A stretch of 44,702 bases of DNA from Trinickia mobilis (lineage in GTDB: Bacteria; Pseudomonadota; Gammaproteobacteria; Burkholderiales; Burkholderiaceae): NCBI RefSeq assembly GCF_017315705.1, contig NZ_JAFLRF010000044.1:1-44702 (forward strand), written 5' to 3'. Positions 32,607 to 41,316 of this stretch are shown in pieces. The translations under genes and the position numbers were made by a program. Within the stretch, counting starts at the first letter, position 1, and each line of letters begins with the position of its first letter. The notes under the pieces were generated by a model. The model saw nothing but the letters and a program-made list of their open reading frames with translations. It did not search any database and was not told the origin of the DNA.

Positions 32607-32812
32607 CCCTTGCTCGATCCGAGTTGCATGCCGGGCCATCGTAGCACGCATGCATGGCAGCGCCGGGACGCTCGAGCCGCGTCTCGGGCATGAAGTACCA
32701 TACGCCCAGCGCTCGGCGAGTTCGTCGGCGCTGCATCTGAATCGCCGCCCGCCGCGTATGAGTATTTGGGGTTCCTGAGCCCGTCGGCCTAGCAAGTCTC
32801 TGGAGAACCGCA

Positions 32813-33199
32813 ATGTTGAAACGCATCGTCGGATATCTCGCAGGCATTTGCCTCTTGTTCGCCTCCGGACTCGCGGCGGCAGGCGTTCGGCCGTTCGATC
32901 AGGCCGCCTTCGACAAATTGAAGGCCGAAGGCAAGCCGGTCGTCGTCTACTTCCACGCGACGTGGTGTCCGACCTGCAAGATCCAGCAGCCGATCGTCGA
33001 CCGGCTCAGCGCGTCGGCCGGCCTGAAAGACGTGACGCTCTTCGAAGCCGACTACGACAAGGAGGTTGCGCTCAAGCGCGCGTTGCACGTCACGCAGCAA
33101 TCGACGTTCGTCGTCTTCAAGAACGGGCACGAAGTCGCCCGCTCGACCGGTGAAACCGCCGAACCGGCAATCAAGAGCACCCTCGAAAAGGCGTTGTGA
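32813..33199 (+). CDS. Periplasmic thioredoxin-like protein
   Basis: A 128-residue protein with signal peptide (IVGYLAGICLLFASGLAAAG). The thioredoxin fold has active site HATWCPTCKIQQ with Cys52 and Cys55, and the cis-Pro region is replaced by TQQSTFVVFKNG. It is expected to reduce disulfides in the periplasm. Its stop overlaps the start of the CcdA-like gene by one base (TGATG), so the two form an electron-transfer pair. Confidence 0.9.
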   Translation: MLKRIVGYLAGICLLFASGLAAAGVRPFDQAAFDKLKAEGKPVVVYFHATWCPTCKIQQPIVDRLSASAGLKDVTLFEADYDKEVALKRALHVTQQSTFVVFKNGHEVARSTGETAEPAIKSTLEKAL

Positions 33200-33942
33200 T
33201 GGACCTGGCGGGCGGCGCCTTCGCCTGGAGCACGTACGGTCTCGGGTTGCTCGCGGGCGTGCTGTCGACGCTCTCGCCCTGCGTGCTGCCGCTGATTCCG
33301 ATCCTGATGGCTTCGGCGCTGGCCGCGCACCGCCTGGGGCCGCTCGCGCTCGCGGCCGGACTGGGTCTTTCGTTTGCCGCGATCGGAATTTTCCTGGCCG
33401 CCGCCGGCGCCTCGCTCGGCCTCGATGACGACGTGCTGCGCAAAATCGCAGCGGGGCTCCTGATCGCGTTCGGCCTCGCGATGCTGTCGCGCCGTTTGCA
33501 GGCGCGCTTCGCGAGCGGCGTCTCTCCGCTCGCGGACCGCGCGCAAGGATGGCTTGCCAAGCTGAAAGGCGAGACGGTGCTCGGCCAGTTCGCAATCGGC
33601 CTGCTGCTCGGCGCGGTGTGGGCGCCCTGCGTCGGCCCGACGCTCGGCGCGGCGACGACGCTCGCGGCGCAAGGCAAGCACCTCGGCAACATCGCCGCGC
33701 TGATGGCGTGCTTCGGCATCGGCGCAGCGTTGCCGTTGATGCTGCTGGGTACGTTCTCGCGCGCGGCGCTGGTTAAATTCCGCGGCCGCGTCAGCGCCGT
33801 CGGCGCGACGGGGCGGATCGTGCTCGGCACGCTGTTCGTCGCGTTCGGCGTCTTGATCGTGTCCGGACTCGATCGCCAGCTCGAAGCGGCGCTGCTGGCA
33901 CTGAGCCCGGACTGGCTGACTGCGCTGACCACCTCGATCTGA
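33199..33942 (+). CDS. CcdA/DsbD-like transmembrane electron carrier
   Basis: A 247-residue inner-membrane protein with about six segments. The two redox cysteines are in TLSPCVLPLIP (Cys28) and WAPCVGPTLGA (Cys144), the signature of the DsbD/CcdA family that passes electrons from cytosolic thioredoxin across the membrane. The coupled thioredoxin-like gene just upstream is the likely acceptor. This resembles a split DsbD and may serve cytochrome c maturation or peroxide defence. Confidence 0.9.
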   Translation: MDLAGGAFAWSTYGLGLLAGVLSTLSPCVLPLIPILMASALAAHRLGPLALAAGLGLSFAAIGIFLAAAGASLGLDDDVLRKIAAGLLIAFGLAMLSRRLQARFASGVSPLADRAQGWLAKLKGETVLGQFAIGLLLGAVWAPCVGPTLGAATTLAAQGKHLGNIAALMACFGIGAALPLMLLGTFSRAALVKFRGRVSAVGATGRIVLGTLFVAFGVLIVSGLDRQLEAALLALSPDWLTALTTSI

Positions 33943-33948
33943 GCGACA

Positions 33949-33974
33949 GGCGTTCGCGTGCTCACGCGAGCGCC
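33949..33974. terminator. Strong hairpin after the CcdA-like gene
   Basis: GGCGTTCGCGTG pairs with CACGCGAGCGCC across a two-base turn, with a single T-G wobble. There is no T-run, so it may act as an mRNA stabiliser or a Rho-assisted end. Confidence 0.5.
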
Positions 33975-34430
33975 CCCGGCAAAGAACGCTTGCCGGTCAA
34001 CCACTTGGTCGGCCTGTGCCCAAGTTACCCACAGCCTTGCCAACAAAAAATGGGGATAAGTTCCGGCGCCGCCGATCCGGCGGGTGTTCCCTGCTTTTCG
34101 TTCACGCGCTTGAAATAATCAAAATCGGCGAGCGACGCGCCGGCCACGTGGCAACCCTCGATTTTGCCCGCATCCCGTTTCAATCAATAAAACAACAAAT
34201 GGCGCGATTAACGATTTAGATAATGAAAACTAATGCTTGATTTTATCGCTCAATTGGATTTGAATGACGACTCTCGGATTCGTCATGTGCTTTGAATAGT
34301 TTTGCCGGCGAGCTAAAGCGGTTATTTCATCCGAGAGCTTTAATGTGGCGGATTGTTTCAGAAATGTTCTCAGTGCGCCGCCCCCGACGCAAAACGCGGC
34401 ACTTTCGCACACAAACCCCGGGAATCCAAT
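33975..34430. other. AT-rich intergenic region before the TetR gene
   Basis: About 455 bp without a gene. The segment 34180-34350 is strikingly A/T-rich against the GC-rich surroundings (runs such as CAATAAAACAACAAA), a likely promoter or nucleoid-protein binding region for the TetR gene at 34431. Confidence 0.5.
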
Positions 34431-35000
34431 ATGAGCGAGAAAAAGAAAGCGCTAGTCGGCACCGCCACGCGGTTATTTGCGCAATACGGCTATCACGCGG
34501 TGGGTATCGATCGCATTATTGCCGAGTCGCAAGTGGCAAAGATGACGATGTATAAGTACTTTCCGTCGAAGAGCAAGCTCGTCGTCGAAGTACTCAATAC
34601 TCAAAACGCGGCGCGTGCCGCCGATATCGCCACTGCCGTCGCACCGTATTCCGATCCAATGGAAAAACTGCATGCGGTTTTCCTTTGGCACAACACGTGG
34701 ATCAATTCCGATACTTTCACCGGCTGCATGTTCACCAATGCCGCCGCCGAATTCCACGCGGAGGAAAACGAAATTCTCGCGGCAGCATCGGCCCAAAAAG
34801 AGGGATTTATTCGCACGCTCGCGGGTATTCTCGGCGGCGTCCTCGATGCCGAAAACGCCGAGAAAGCCGCGCGCCGCTGCGTGATGCTGCTCGACGGCGC
34901 AACGCTTTCCGCTCAGGTCAGCGGCCGCCAGGACGCCGCGCTCGATGCGTGGGAGATGGCGGCAGCCCTCGTCGAAAGCGAACGCCTGCAAGTCGCCTGA
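34431..35000 (+). CDS. TetR/AcrR family transcriptional regulator
   Basis: A 189-residue repressor. The helix-turn-helix is in residues about 5-50 (ATRLFAQYGYHAVGIDRIIA, then QVAKMTMYKYFPSKSKLV). The ligand domain contains FTGCMFTNAAAEFHAEENEI, like the TetR_C_33 group. It is preceded by a long AT-rich region and is not adjacent to an obvious target. ATG 34431 gives normal family length. Confidence 0.9.
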   Translation: MSEKKKALVGTATRLFAQYGYHAVGIDRIIAESQVAKMTMYKYFPSKSKLVVEVLNTQNAARAADIATAVAPYSDPMEKLHAVFLWHNTWINSDTFTGCMFTNAAAEFHAEENEILAAASAQKEGFIRTLAGILGGVLDAENAEKAARRCVMLLDGATLSAQVSGRQDAALDAWEMAAALVESERLQVA

Positions 35001-35199
35001 TGCACGGCATGCGGGCCGCGCCGGCGGCTGCGGCCCGCGTGCGGTGAGAACATTCGGGAGCGCAAGCCGCGGCCAGCGGGACGCGACGCCCGTCGCGACG
35101 CAGCGATCGTGCGCTTTAAAAAGGCCGCGGCCAAAATCCGAGATCGCGTTACACTCAGTCGGTACAATCACATCCAACAACGACTCGAGGACACGTTCG

Positions 35200-35445
35200 A
35201 TGCGCACTACCGGCTCATCCGGAGCAATGGCCCTGCTCACCGAATTCGACGACGCAACCAACCGCGAAGTCCGTTCGCTGCGGCTCGAGGCAACCGCCGA
35301 CGGCAAAGGCATTCTTCTGATCGATCTCGACGAACGCAAGCCCGGCATCCACCGGGAAGTGCGCTACGAAATCACGCCTGCCGAATTGATCGCCGCGATT
35401 CGCGCACACGGGGCCGAGCTGCCCGGCGAGCCTCACGCCCGCTGA
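35200..35445 (+). CDS. Small conserved-looking hypothetical protein
   Basis: An 81-residue acidic cytosolic protein. ALLTEFDDATNREVRSLRLE, GILLIDLDERKPGIHREVRY and ITPAELIAAIRAHGAEL suggest an alternating beta-strand and final helix. A TACAAT box lies at 35163-35168. The gene is followed by a hairpin with a T-run. No family recognised. Start codon at 35200 is reasonable but the ribosome-binding site is weak. Confidence 0.6.
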   Translation: MRTTGSSGAMALLTEFDDATNREVRSLRLEATADGKGILLIDLDERKPGIHREVRYEITPAELIAAIRAHGAELPGEPHAR

Positions 35446-35492
35446 GCCGGCTGAACTTCAAGCGTCACATTCAATGGTCCGTTCCGGCGGCC

Positions 35493-35524
35493 GGCGTTCC
35501 GGCGCATGGGTGCGCCGGAACGCC
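35493..35524. repeat. 13-bp perfect hairpin
   Basis: GGCGTTCCGGCGC pairs exactly with GCGCCGGAACGCC around ATGGGT. It lies after the 81-codon gene and before a T-run hairpin. It could be part of a bipartite terminator or a repetitive extragenic palindrome. Confidence 0.6.
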
Positions 35525-35549
35525 GCTCCCCGAGCGACGCCGCCAAAGC

Positions 35550-35573
35550 GGCGCTGCGCGCCTTCCTTTTTTT
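35550..35573 (+). terminator. Rho-independent terminator of the 81-residue protein gene
   Basis: GGCGC-TGC-GCGCC is followed by TTCCTTTTTTT. The stem is short but GC-only and the T-run is the clearest in the window. Confidence 0.6.
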
Positions 35574-35746
35574 CATTCGGCCCGGTGTTTTGGACTGCGC
35601 CGACTGAGCAATATTGAATAAACTGAAAGACGGCACGACACGCATGGGCATTGCGCGGGTGGCGCTCGCCGGTCAATGAAATGCGTGATAATCGATAAGT
35701 TTCCAAACCGCCTCACAGACCTGTCAAAGGCCGAGGAAGTAAGCCG

Positions 35747-36748
35747 ATGCTACATGACCTCGTCGTGCGCTATGGCCCGGCGCTCGTATTTGCCAACGTG
35801 CTGGCTGCATCGCTGGGTTTGCCTGTTCCCGCGCTGCCGACGCTCGTTCTATTCGGAGCGATGGCCGCGCTCCACCCCGAATCGGTCGGGGCGCAACTCG
35901 CGCCCGTGCTGATTCTTTCGGTATTTGCAACGCTCATCGGCGACAGCGCCTGGTTCCTCGCCGGCCGCATGTACGGCGGCAATACGCTGAAAACCATCTG
36001 CAAGCTCTCGTTGTCGCGCGATACGTGCGTGAAGAAGACGGAGCGCTTCTTCGGCCGCTGGGGTGTGCGCGTATTGGCGGTGGCGAAGTTCGTGCCGGGG
36101 CTGTCGATCGTCTCCATCCCGATGGCCGGGGCGATGAACACGCCCTACCGCAACTTCCTCCTGTACGACGGCATCGGCGCGGCGGTCTGGGCGGGCGTCG
36201 GGCTCATCGTCGGCGCGCTCTTTTCGCAGCAGATCGACATGCTGTTCGCGGGCATCAACCGCCTCGGCAAGGCCGCGGCGCTCGTCGCCGTGGTGCTGCT
36301 GCTGCTCTACGCGGCCTATCGCTGGACGCGCCGCCGCGCGCTCCTCAGGAAGCTCGCGGCCGCGCGCATCAAAGTCGACGAACTGTACAGCCTGATGCGT
36401 CAAGAGCAAGCGTCGGCGCCGGTCGTGTTCGACATCCGCTCGGACGAAAAGCGCGTGCTCGATCCATACGTGATTCCCGGCGCGCTGTTCGCCGACGAGC
36501 GTCATATCGAGGACATCATCAAAACCTACCGTCCCGAACAAAAGCTCGTCATCTATTGCTCGTGCCCGAACGAAGTGTCGGCTGCGTGGATGGCGAAGCA
36601 ACTGTCCGAAGCCGGCTTCAACGACGTGCTGCCGCTGCTCGGCGGCCTCGATGCGTGGCGCGACGCCGGCCGCCCGTTGTCGCCGCTGCCCACGGCAAGC
36701 GCGACAATGGCAGACGCAGGCGCGGACCCCACGCCGAAGGCCGTTTAG
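35747..36748 (+). CDS. DedA-family membrane protein fused to a rhodanese domain
   Basis: A 333-residue fusion. Residues about 10-195 are a DedA/VTT domain with hydrophobic segments and the marks GDSAWFLAGRMYGG and AVAKFVPGLSIVSIPMAGAM (the conserved F-x-R/K-x2-P region). Residues about 205-315 are a rhodanese domain with KLVIYCSCPNEVSAAWMAKQ; the catalytic cysteine is Cys271 or Cys273. It may bring sulfurtransferase or cyanide-handling activity to the membrane. The fusion is seen in other Burkholderia relatives. A flavin reductase fusion follows 103 bp downstream. Confidence 0.9.
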   Translation: MLHDLVVRYGPALVFANVLAASLGLPVPALPTLVLFGAMAALHPESVGAQLAPVLILSVFATLIGDSAWFLAGRMYGGNTLKTICKLSLSRDTCVKKTERFFGRWGVRVLAVAKFVPGLSIVSIPMAGAMNTPYRNFLLYDGIGAAVWAGVGLIVGALFSQQIDMLFAGINRLGKAAALVAVVLLLLYAAYRWTRRRALLRKLAAARIKVDELYSLMRQEQASAPVVFDIRSDEKRVLDPYVIPGALFADERHIEDIIKTYRPEQKLVIYCSCPNEVSAAWMAKQLSEAGFNDVLPLLGGLDAWRDAGRPLSPLPTASATMADAGADPTPKAV

Positions 36749-36851
36749 GCCTGTTCAGCGCCGAGCGCTCCCGGAGCGGCGCATGCACCGGCGGATTCGC
36801 CGAATCCGCCGCACGCTGTTCGTTTCCAATTTCCGCCAAGGAGTCTTCCGA

Positions 36852-38588
36852 ATGCCTGCGTCAAGCGATGTCGAAGGACAACCGGTAGTCGATGCACCGT
36901 TCTCGTCGCTCAATACCCGCTTCCACCAGATGTTCCCGCTGCTCACGCCCGAGGAGATCCGGCGGATACGGCGCTTCGGCACTCAACAGCACTGGGAATC
37001 GGGCGAACTGCTGTTTCAGGCCGGCCGCCCAGGCCCCGGGATGTTCGTCATCCTCAGCGGCGCCGTGCGCATCCTGCGGCACGACGGCTTCGGCAAAGAG
37101 CATCTGATCGTCGAACACGAAAGAGGCCATTTCATGGCCGAAGTCGCCCAGCTCTCGGGGCGGCATTCGCTCGTCGACGGACTGGCGGTCGGCCCCGTCG
37201 ACGCCCTCCTCGTCCCGCCTGACCAATTGCGTGCGTTGATCGTCGCCGAAGCCGAGCTCGGCGAGCGGATCATGCGCGCGCTGATTCTGCGGCGCGTCGC
37301 GTTGATCGAGCAAGGCGCCGGCGGCCCGGTGCTGATCGGACGCAGCAACGAGGCCAGGCTTGTCGCGCTGCAGGGATTCCTGTCGCGCAACGGCCATCCG
37401 CACACGGTGCTCGACGTGGGCGCCGACAACGATGCGCGCGCGCTCGTCGAGAACTTTTCGGCCGAACCCGAGGATCTGCCGCTCGTGATGTGTCCCGACG
37501 GCACCGTGCTGCGCCGTCCGAGCGACGCGCTGCTCGCGTCGACGCTCGGCCTGCTGCCGGATCTCGACGACTCCTGCGTGTACGACGTCGCGATCGTCGG
37601 CGCCGGCCCGGCAGGGCTCGCGACTGCCGTCTATGCGGCGTCGGAAGGGCTGTCGGTGATCGTGTGCGATTCCCGCGCGCCTGGCGGCCAGGCCGGCGCA
37701 AGCGCACGGATCGAAAACTATCTCGGCTTTCCGACGGGCATCTCGGGACAGGCGCTCGCAGGGCGGGCATTCGTCCAGGCACAGAAATTCGGCGCGCATG
37801 TGGCGATCCCCGTGAGAATCACGGCGCTCGATTGCGGCGAGCGGCCGTACCGGCTGGAGACGGGCTGCGGCGGCTCGATCTCGTCGAGGTCGGTGGTGAT
37901 CGCAAGCGGCGCGGTCTACCGGCGGCCGAATATCCAAGGTCTCGACAAGTTCGACGGACGCGGCGTCTATTACTGGGCCTCGCCTGTGGAAGCGCGCTTG
38001 TGCAAGCATTCGGAAGTCGTGCTGGTGGGCGGCGGCAATTCCGCAGGACAAGCGATCGTCTATCTCGCGACGCATGCCAAGCATGTGCATGTGTTGATCC
38101 GCAGAAGCGGCTTTGAAGCGACGATGTCGCGCTATCTGATCGACCGGATCGCCGCCTTGCCGAACGTGACCGTGCATCCGCATTCGGAAATCGAAAGCCT
38201 GGAGGGCGATGAAGGCGGACTTGGCGCGGTGGTCTTGAAGGCCCCGCTCGAAAACGGCACGACGCGCTTCGATGTGCGGCACCTGTTCTTATTCACGGGC
38301 GCCGATCCGAACACCGATTGGCTGCGTACCTGCAGTGTCGAGCTCGACCCCAAGGGCTTCGTGCTGACCGGCTCCGACGGACCGGGCGGAGCGAGCGGCA
38401 ACGCGCCCGGTTCGGCGCTCAGTTCGAGCCTGACGACGTCGGTCGAAGGCGTGTTCGCGATCGGCGACGCGCGTGCAGGTTCGACCAAGCGGGTAGCTGC
38501 GGCAGTGGGCGAAGGCGCCGCGGTGGTCGCGCAAATTCACAAGATGCTGGCCGCGCTCGCCGGGGAGCCGGTAGAGGGCGGCTGTTAG
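36852..38588 (+). CDS. cNMP-binding / glutaredoxin-like / flavin oxidoreductase fusion
   Basis: A 578-residue three-part protein. Residues about 28-140 form a cyclic-nucleotide-binding domain (GELLFQAGRPGPGMFVILSG). Residues about 158-235 are glutaredoxin-like (LVALQGFLSRNGHPHTVLDV). Residues about 243-570 are a TrxB-like reductase with FAD motif DVAIVGAGPAGLATAVYAAS and NAD(P) motif VVLVGGGNSAGQAIVYL. The thioredoxin-reductase CxxC is absent (the site reads GRGVYYWASPVEARLCK), so it is not a classical thioredoxin reductase. Start MPASSD was chosen for domain alignment. Confidence 0.9.
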   Translation: MPASSDVEGQPVVDAPFSSLNTRFHQMFPLLTPEEIRRIRRFGTQQHWESGELLFQAGRPGPGMFVILSGAVRILRHDGFGKEHLIVEHERGHFMAEVAQLSGRHSLVDGLAVGPVDALLVPPDQLRALIVAEAELGERIMRALILRRVALIEQGAGGPVLIGRSNEARLVALQGFLSRNGHPHTVLDVGADNDARALVENFSAEPEDLPLVMCPDGTVLRRPSDALLASTLGLLPDLDDSCVYDVAIVGAGPAGLATAVYAASEGLSVIVCDSRAPGGQAGASARIENYLGFPTGISGQALAGRAFVQAQKFGAHVAIPVRITALDCGERPYRLETGCGGSISSRSVVIASGAVYRRPNIQGLDKFDGRGVYYWASPVEARLCKHSEVVLVGGGNSAGQAIVYLATHAKHVHVLIRRSGFEATMSRYLIDRIAALPNVTVHPHSEIESLEGDEGGLGAVVLKAPLENGTTRFDVRHLFLFTGADPNTDWLRTCSVELDPKGFVLTGSDGPGGASGNAPGSALSSSLTTSVEGVFAIGDARAGSTKRVAAAVGEGAAVVAQIHKMLAALAGEPVEGGC

Positions 38589-38627
38589 GGCCTGCTGACG
38601 CTCGTGCCGGTGGCCGGAAAGTTTGCG

Positions 38628-38897
38628 ATGGGTTGCGTCGTTGTCGCCGCGGGCTTCTTCGTCTACGCAATCAGCGGACGTCATGCCGTCGACGGACGCG
38701 TGTCGTCATGGTTCATGGTGTGGGGCTGCGGCCTCTGCTCGCTCGGCGAATTGCTCGTGAGCGGCCTCGGTCTCGCGTTGCTCGCGTTCCTGCTGCTGCC
38801 GTTCATGGGCAAGCTCTCGCGTCAGCATCATCGGGGCGCTGAACAGCAGCGCGACGCGAGGCGCGAAGAAGCGCTCGCTTCCCCTCGCATCGCTTAA
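38628..38897 (+). CDS. Small membrane protein, hypothetical
   Basis: An 89-residue protein with two to three hydrophobic stretches (CVVVAAGFFVYAIS, WFMVWGCGLCSLGELLVSGL, LALLAFLLLPFMG) and a basic hydrophilic end. ATG 38628 follows a GGAAAG site; GTG 38604 is an alternative. It overlaps the converging GntR gene by 4 bp. No family recognised. Confidence 0.5.
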   Translation: MGCVVVAAGFFVYAISGRHAVDGRVSSWFMVWGCGLCSLGELLVSGLGLALLAFLLLPFMGKLSRQHHRGAEQQRDARREEALASPRIA

Positions 38898-39616
38898 AGC
38901 TCCATCCTGGCGCGCACGAAATCGATGTGCGACTGCATCGCCGTGCGCGCCTCTTCTGGCTGGCGAGCGCAAATCGCCTCGCACAGCGTGCGGTGCTGCA
39001 TCAGCAACTGATCGGACGCGTTCGCGTCCTGTTCGCGCAAACCCGTTCCGCTGATCGTGATGTGATCGCGCAGCATGCCGATCACGCTCGTATGCAAGTG
39101 CAGGAACATCGCGTTGTGCGACGCCTGCGCAATCGCTTCGTGCAGTTGGGCGTCCGCTCGCGCTTCGGCGGGCTTGTCGTCGGCGGCGTGCGAGCGCTCC
39201 AGCTCGCCCAGCAGCGCGCGAATCCGCTTGCGCTCCTCCGCGTCGGCGCGCTGTGCGGCGAAGTACGCCGTCGCCCCTTCGAGCACGCGCCGAAACTCCA
39301 GCATGTCTTCGCGCAGCGCGGGATGATCGGCGACCAGTTGCCCCCACGGCGACGCGATGCCCGTGCGCAGCTGATCGGTGACGAACACGCCCGAGCCGCG
39401 CCGGCTTTGCACCAAATCGCGCGCGGCCAGCCGCTGGATGGCCTCCCGTATCGTGTTGCGCGACACACCGTACTGCTCCGCCAGCTCGCGCTCGGCCGGC
39501 AGGCGCGAGCCGGCGCGCCACGTGCCGTCGATCAGCGCCGTCTCCATTTGGCGCATGACGCCTTCCACGCGTCCGCGCGCGGCGCCCCTCGCCGATATCT
39601 TCCTTGTTGTCGTCAT
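38894..39616 (-). CDS. GntR/FadR-type regulator, LldR/LutR-like
   Basis: A 240-residue regulator. The winged helix is in residues about 10-75 (SRLPAERELAEQYGVSRNTI, then REAIQRLAARDLVQSRRGSG). The C-terminal FCD domain has the metal/ligand histidines in ADAQLHEAIAQASHN, LLMQHRTLCEAI and MQSHIDFV. It diverges from the lut genes with a TGGT-N3-ACCA operator between, so it is very probably the lactate-responsive repressor of this cluster. MTTTRKIS at 39616 was chosen over a much longer upstream frame lacking domain content. Confidence 0.92.
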   Translation of the reverse strand: MTTTRKISARGAARGRVEGVMRQMETALIDGTWRAGSRLPAERELAEQYGVSRNTIREAIQRLAARDLVQSRRGSGVFVTDQLRTGIASPWGQLVADHPALREDMLEFRRVLEGATAYFAAQRADAEERKRIRALLGELERSHAADDKPAEARADAQLHEAIAQASHNAMFLHLHTSVIGMLRDHITISGTGLREQDANASDQLLMQHRTLCEAICARQPEEARTAMQSHIDFVRARMEL

Positions 39617-39660
39617 CGCCGTCTCCGCCCTTCGTCCCGCGGCGCCGCCCCGTTTGCCGG

Positions 39661-39677
39661 AACTGGTCCAACCAATT
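39661..39677. promoter_or_regulatory. GntR (LldR/LutR) operator
   Basis: The 17-bp near-palindrome AACTGGT-CCA-ACCAATT contains the exact FadR-subfamily core TGGT-N3-ACCA. It lies 45 bp upstream of the regulator start and 120 bp upstream of lutA, in the divergent region, so it can control both. Confidence 0.8.
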
Positions 39678-39796
39678 TGAGCCCGCGCACGTAAGCGGGA
39701 ATTATGCGCTGGAGCACGCCAAAACTGCGCCGGCGCATTCAATTCGTCGGGATTGACGCAGCGGGAAAAGCGGCGCGCGACATCAGCGAGCGAGAC

Positions 39797-40597
39797 ATGA
39801 CGGAACGGCAATACCCCACTGTGCGCCCCGCGCACGTCTACTTATTCGGCACCTGTCTGGTCGACATGTTCGTACCGCAAGCCGGTCTCGATGCGGTGCG
39901 CCTCCTCGAACGCGAGGGGCTTGCCGTCCACTTTCCGCGCGCGCAAAGCTGCTGCGGCCAGCCGGCGTACAGCAGCGGCAATCCTGAGCAGGCGCGCGCC
40001 GTGGCGCGCGCGCAGCTCGATCTGTTTGGCGAACGCTGGCCGGTCGTCGTGCCTTCGGGATCTTGCGCGGGCATGATGCGGCATCACTGGCCGAATCTCT
40101 TCGAGCACGATCCGGCGGCTCAAGCGAAGGCGCGCGCGCTGGCCGAGCGCGTCTATGAACTCGGCGAATTCCTGCTGCGCGTGCTCAAAGTGCAATACGC
40201 GCGAGAGCGCGCGACGGATCTCGCGCCGGAGCGAGTCGTGCTGCATACGTCGTGCTCGGCGCGCCGCGAAATGGGAACGCGCACGCACAGCGCCGAACTC
40301 GTGGATGCGCTGCCCGGCGTCACGCGAATCGAACATGAACGCGAATCCGAATGCTGCGGCTTCGGCGGCACGTTTGCGTTGAAGCACCCCGATATTTCCG
40401 GCGCGATGGTGCAGGACAAGCTCGCCTCGGCCTGCGCGACCGGCTGCGACCGGCTGGTCTCGGCCGACTGCGGGTGTCTGTTGAACATCGGCCACGCCGC
40501 CGCGAAGCAAGGCGCGCCGCTGCCGGTCGAACACCTTGCGTCGTTTCTGTGGCGGCGTACCGGCGGCCAGGCCGACGATGCGGAGGAATCGGCATGA
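39797..40597 (+). CDS. lutA: L-lactate utilisation protein LutA (LldE)
   Basis: A 266-residue iron-sulfur oxidoreductase subunit with two CCG domains. Cysteine motifs: VYLFGTCLVDMF with FPRAQSCCGQPAYSSGN, and VVLHTSCSARREMG with ECCGFGGTFALKHP. With LutB and LutC it oxidises L-lactate to pyruvate. ATG 39797 (MTERQYPTVRP) gives normal family length. The stop overlaps the ATG of lutC (ATGA). Confidence 0.93.
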   Translation: MTERQYPTVRPAHVYLFGTCLVDMFVPQAGLDAVRLLEREGLAVHFPRAQSCCGQPAYSSGNPEQARAVARAQLDLFGERWPVVVPSGSCAGMMRHHWPNLFEHDPAAQAKARALAERVYELGEFLLRVLKVQYARERATDLAPERVVLHTSCSARREMGTRTHSAELVDALPGVTRIEHERESECCGFGGTFALKHPDISGAMVQDKLASACATGCDRLVSADCGCLLNIGHAAAKQGAPLPVEHLASFLWRRTGGQADDAEESA

Positions 40598-41316
40598 GCA
40601 CCCTCTCCGCACGCACACGCATACTCGGGCGGCTGCGCGCCGCCGCGCCCTCGGGAGCATCGGATACGCGCGAATTCGATGCGCGCATCGACATTCATTA
40701 CGACCAGCAGCGCCGCGCGGCTCCCGCATCGGCGCCGCAACTCGTGCAATCGATGCAAACAGCGCTCGAAGCGTCCCACGCCGAAGTCTGGTGCACCGAC
40801 GCCGCCTCATGGCCGGCGCTCGTTGCGCAGCGGCTGGCAGCGGCTGGCGTTCGGCGCTTGCTTGTCGATGAGGCGCGCGCGGAGGGCGCAGCTCTGACGC
40901 ACGCGCTACCGCTATCGGTTGAACCACGGCCCTTCGCTGCACCGATCGAAACCTGGAAGGCCGAACTCTTCGAAACGGCCGATGCCGGCTTTACTGTCGC
41001 CCGTTCCGGCATCGCGTCGACGGGCACGCTGATACTGGAACCCGATGCCGGAACGCCGCGCAGCGTGTCGCTCGTGCCGCCGCTGCATATCGCGCTCGTG
41101 CACGCGCGCACGCTCTTTCCCGACATGCACGCGGCGGCAAAAGCCGAATGCTGGCGCGACGGCATGCCGACGAACCTCGTGCTGGTCTCCGGGCCGTCGA
41201 AGACGAGCGACATCCAGCAAACGCTCGCCTACGGCGCGCATGGGCCGCGCGAACTCTGGGTCGTGATCGTCACCGACGACGACACCGGCAACGCGGCATC
41301 AGGAGACAAACGATGA
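40594..41316 (+). CDS. lutC: L-lactate utilisation protein LutC (LldG)
   Basis: A 240-residue LUD-domain protein. Conserved marks include AGFTVARSGIASTGTLILEP and VSLVPPLHIALVHARTLFPD and, at the end, LVSGPSKTSDIQQTLAYGAH with GPRELWVVIV. It is a subunit of the lactate oxidase complex without cysteine clusters. It overlaps lutA and lutB by 4 bp each. In Bacillus and E. coli the order is A-B-C; here it is A-C-B. Confidence 0.93.
   Translation: MSTLSARTRILGRLRAAAPSGASDTREFDARIDIHYDQQRRAAPASAPQLVQSMQTALEASHAEVWCTDAASWPALVAQRLAAAGVRRLLVDEARAEGAALTHALPLSVEPRPFAAPIETWKAELFETADAGFTVARSGIASTGTLILEPDAGTPRSVSLVPPLHIALVHARTLFPDMHAAAKAECWRDGMPTNLVLVSGPSKTSDIQQTLAYGAHGPRELWVVIVTDDDTGNAASGDKR

Noticed and set aside
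36861-38282. A 473-codon minus-strand frame opposite the flavin reductase fusion
   Set aside because: Antisense shadow; Arg/His/Ala-rich without domain content.
39617-39835. A 73-residue N-terminal extension of the GntR regulator
   Set aside because: It would cover the operator and overlap the start of lutA; the family begins near MTTTRKIS at 39616.
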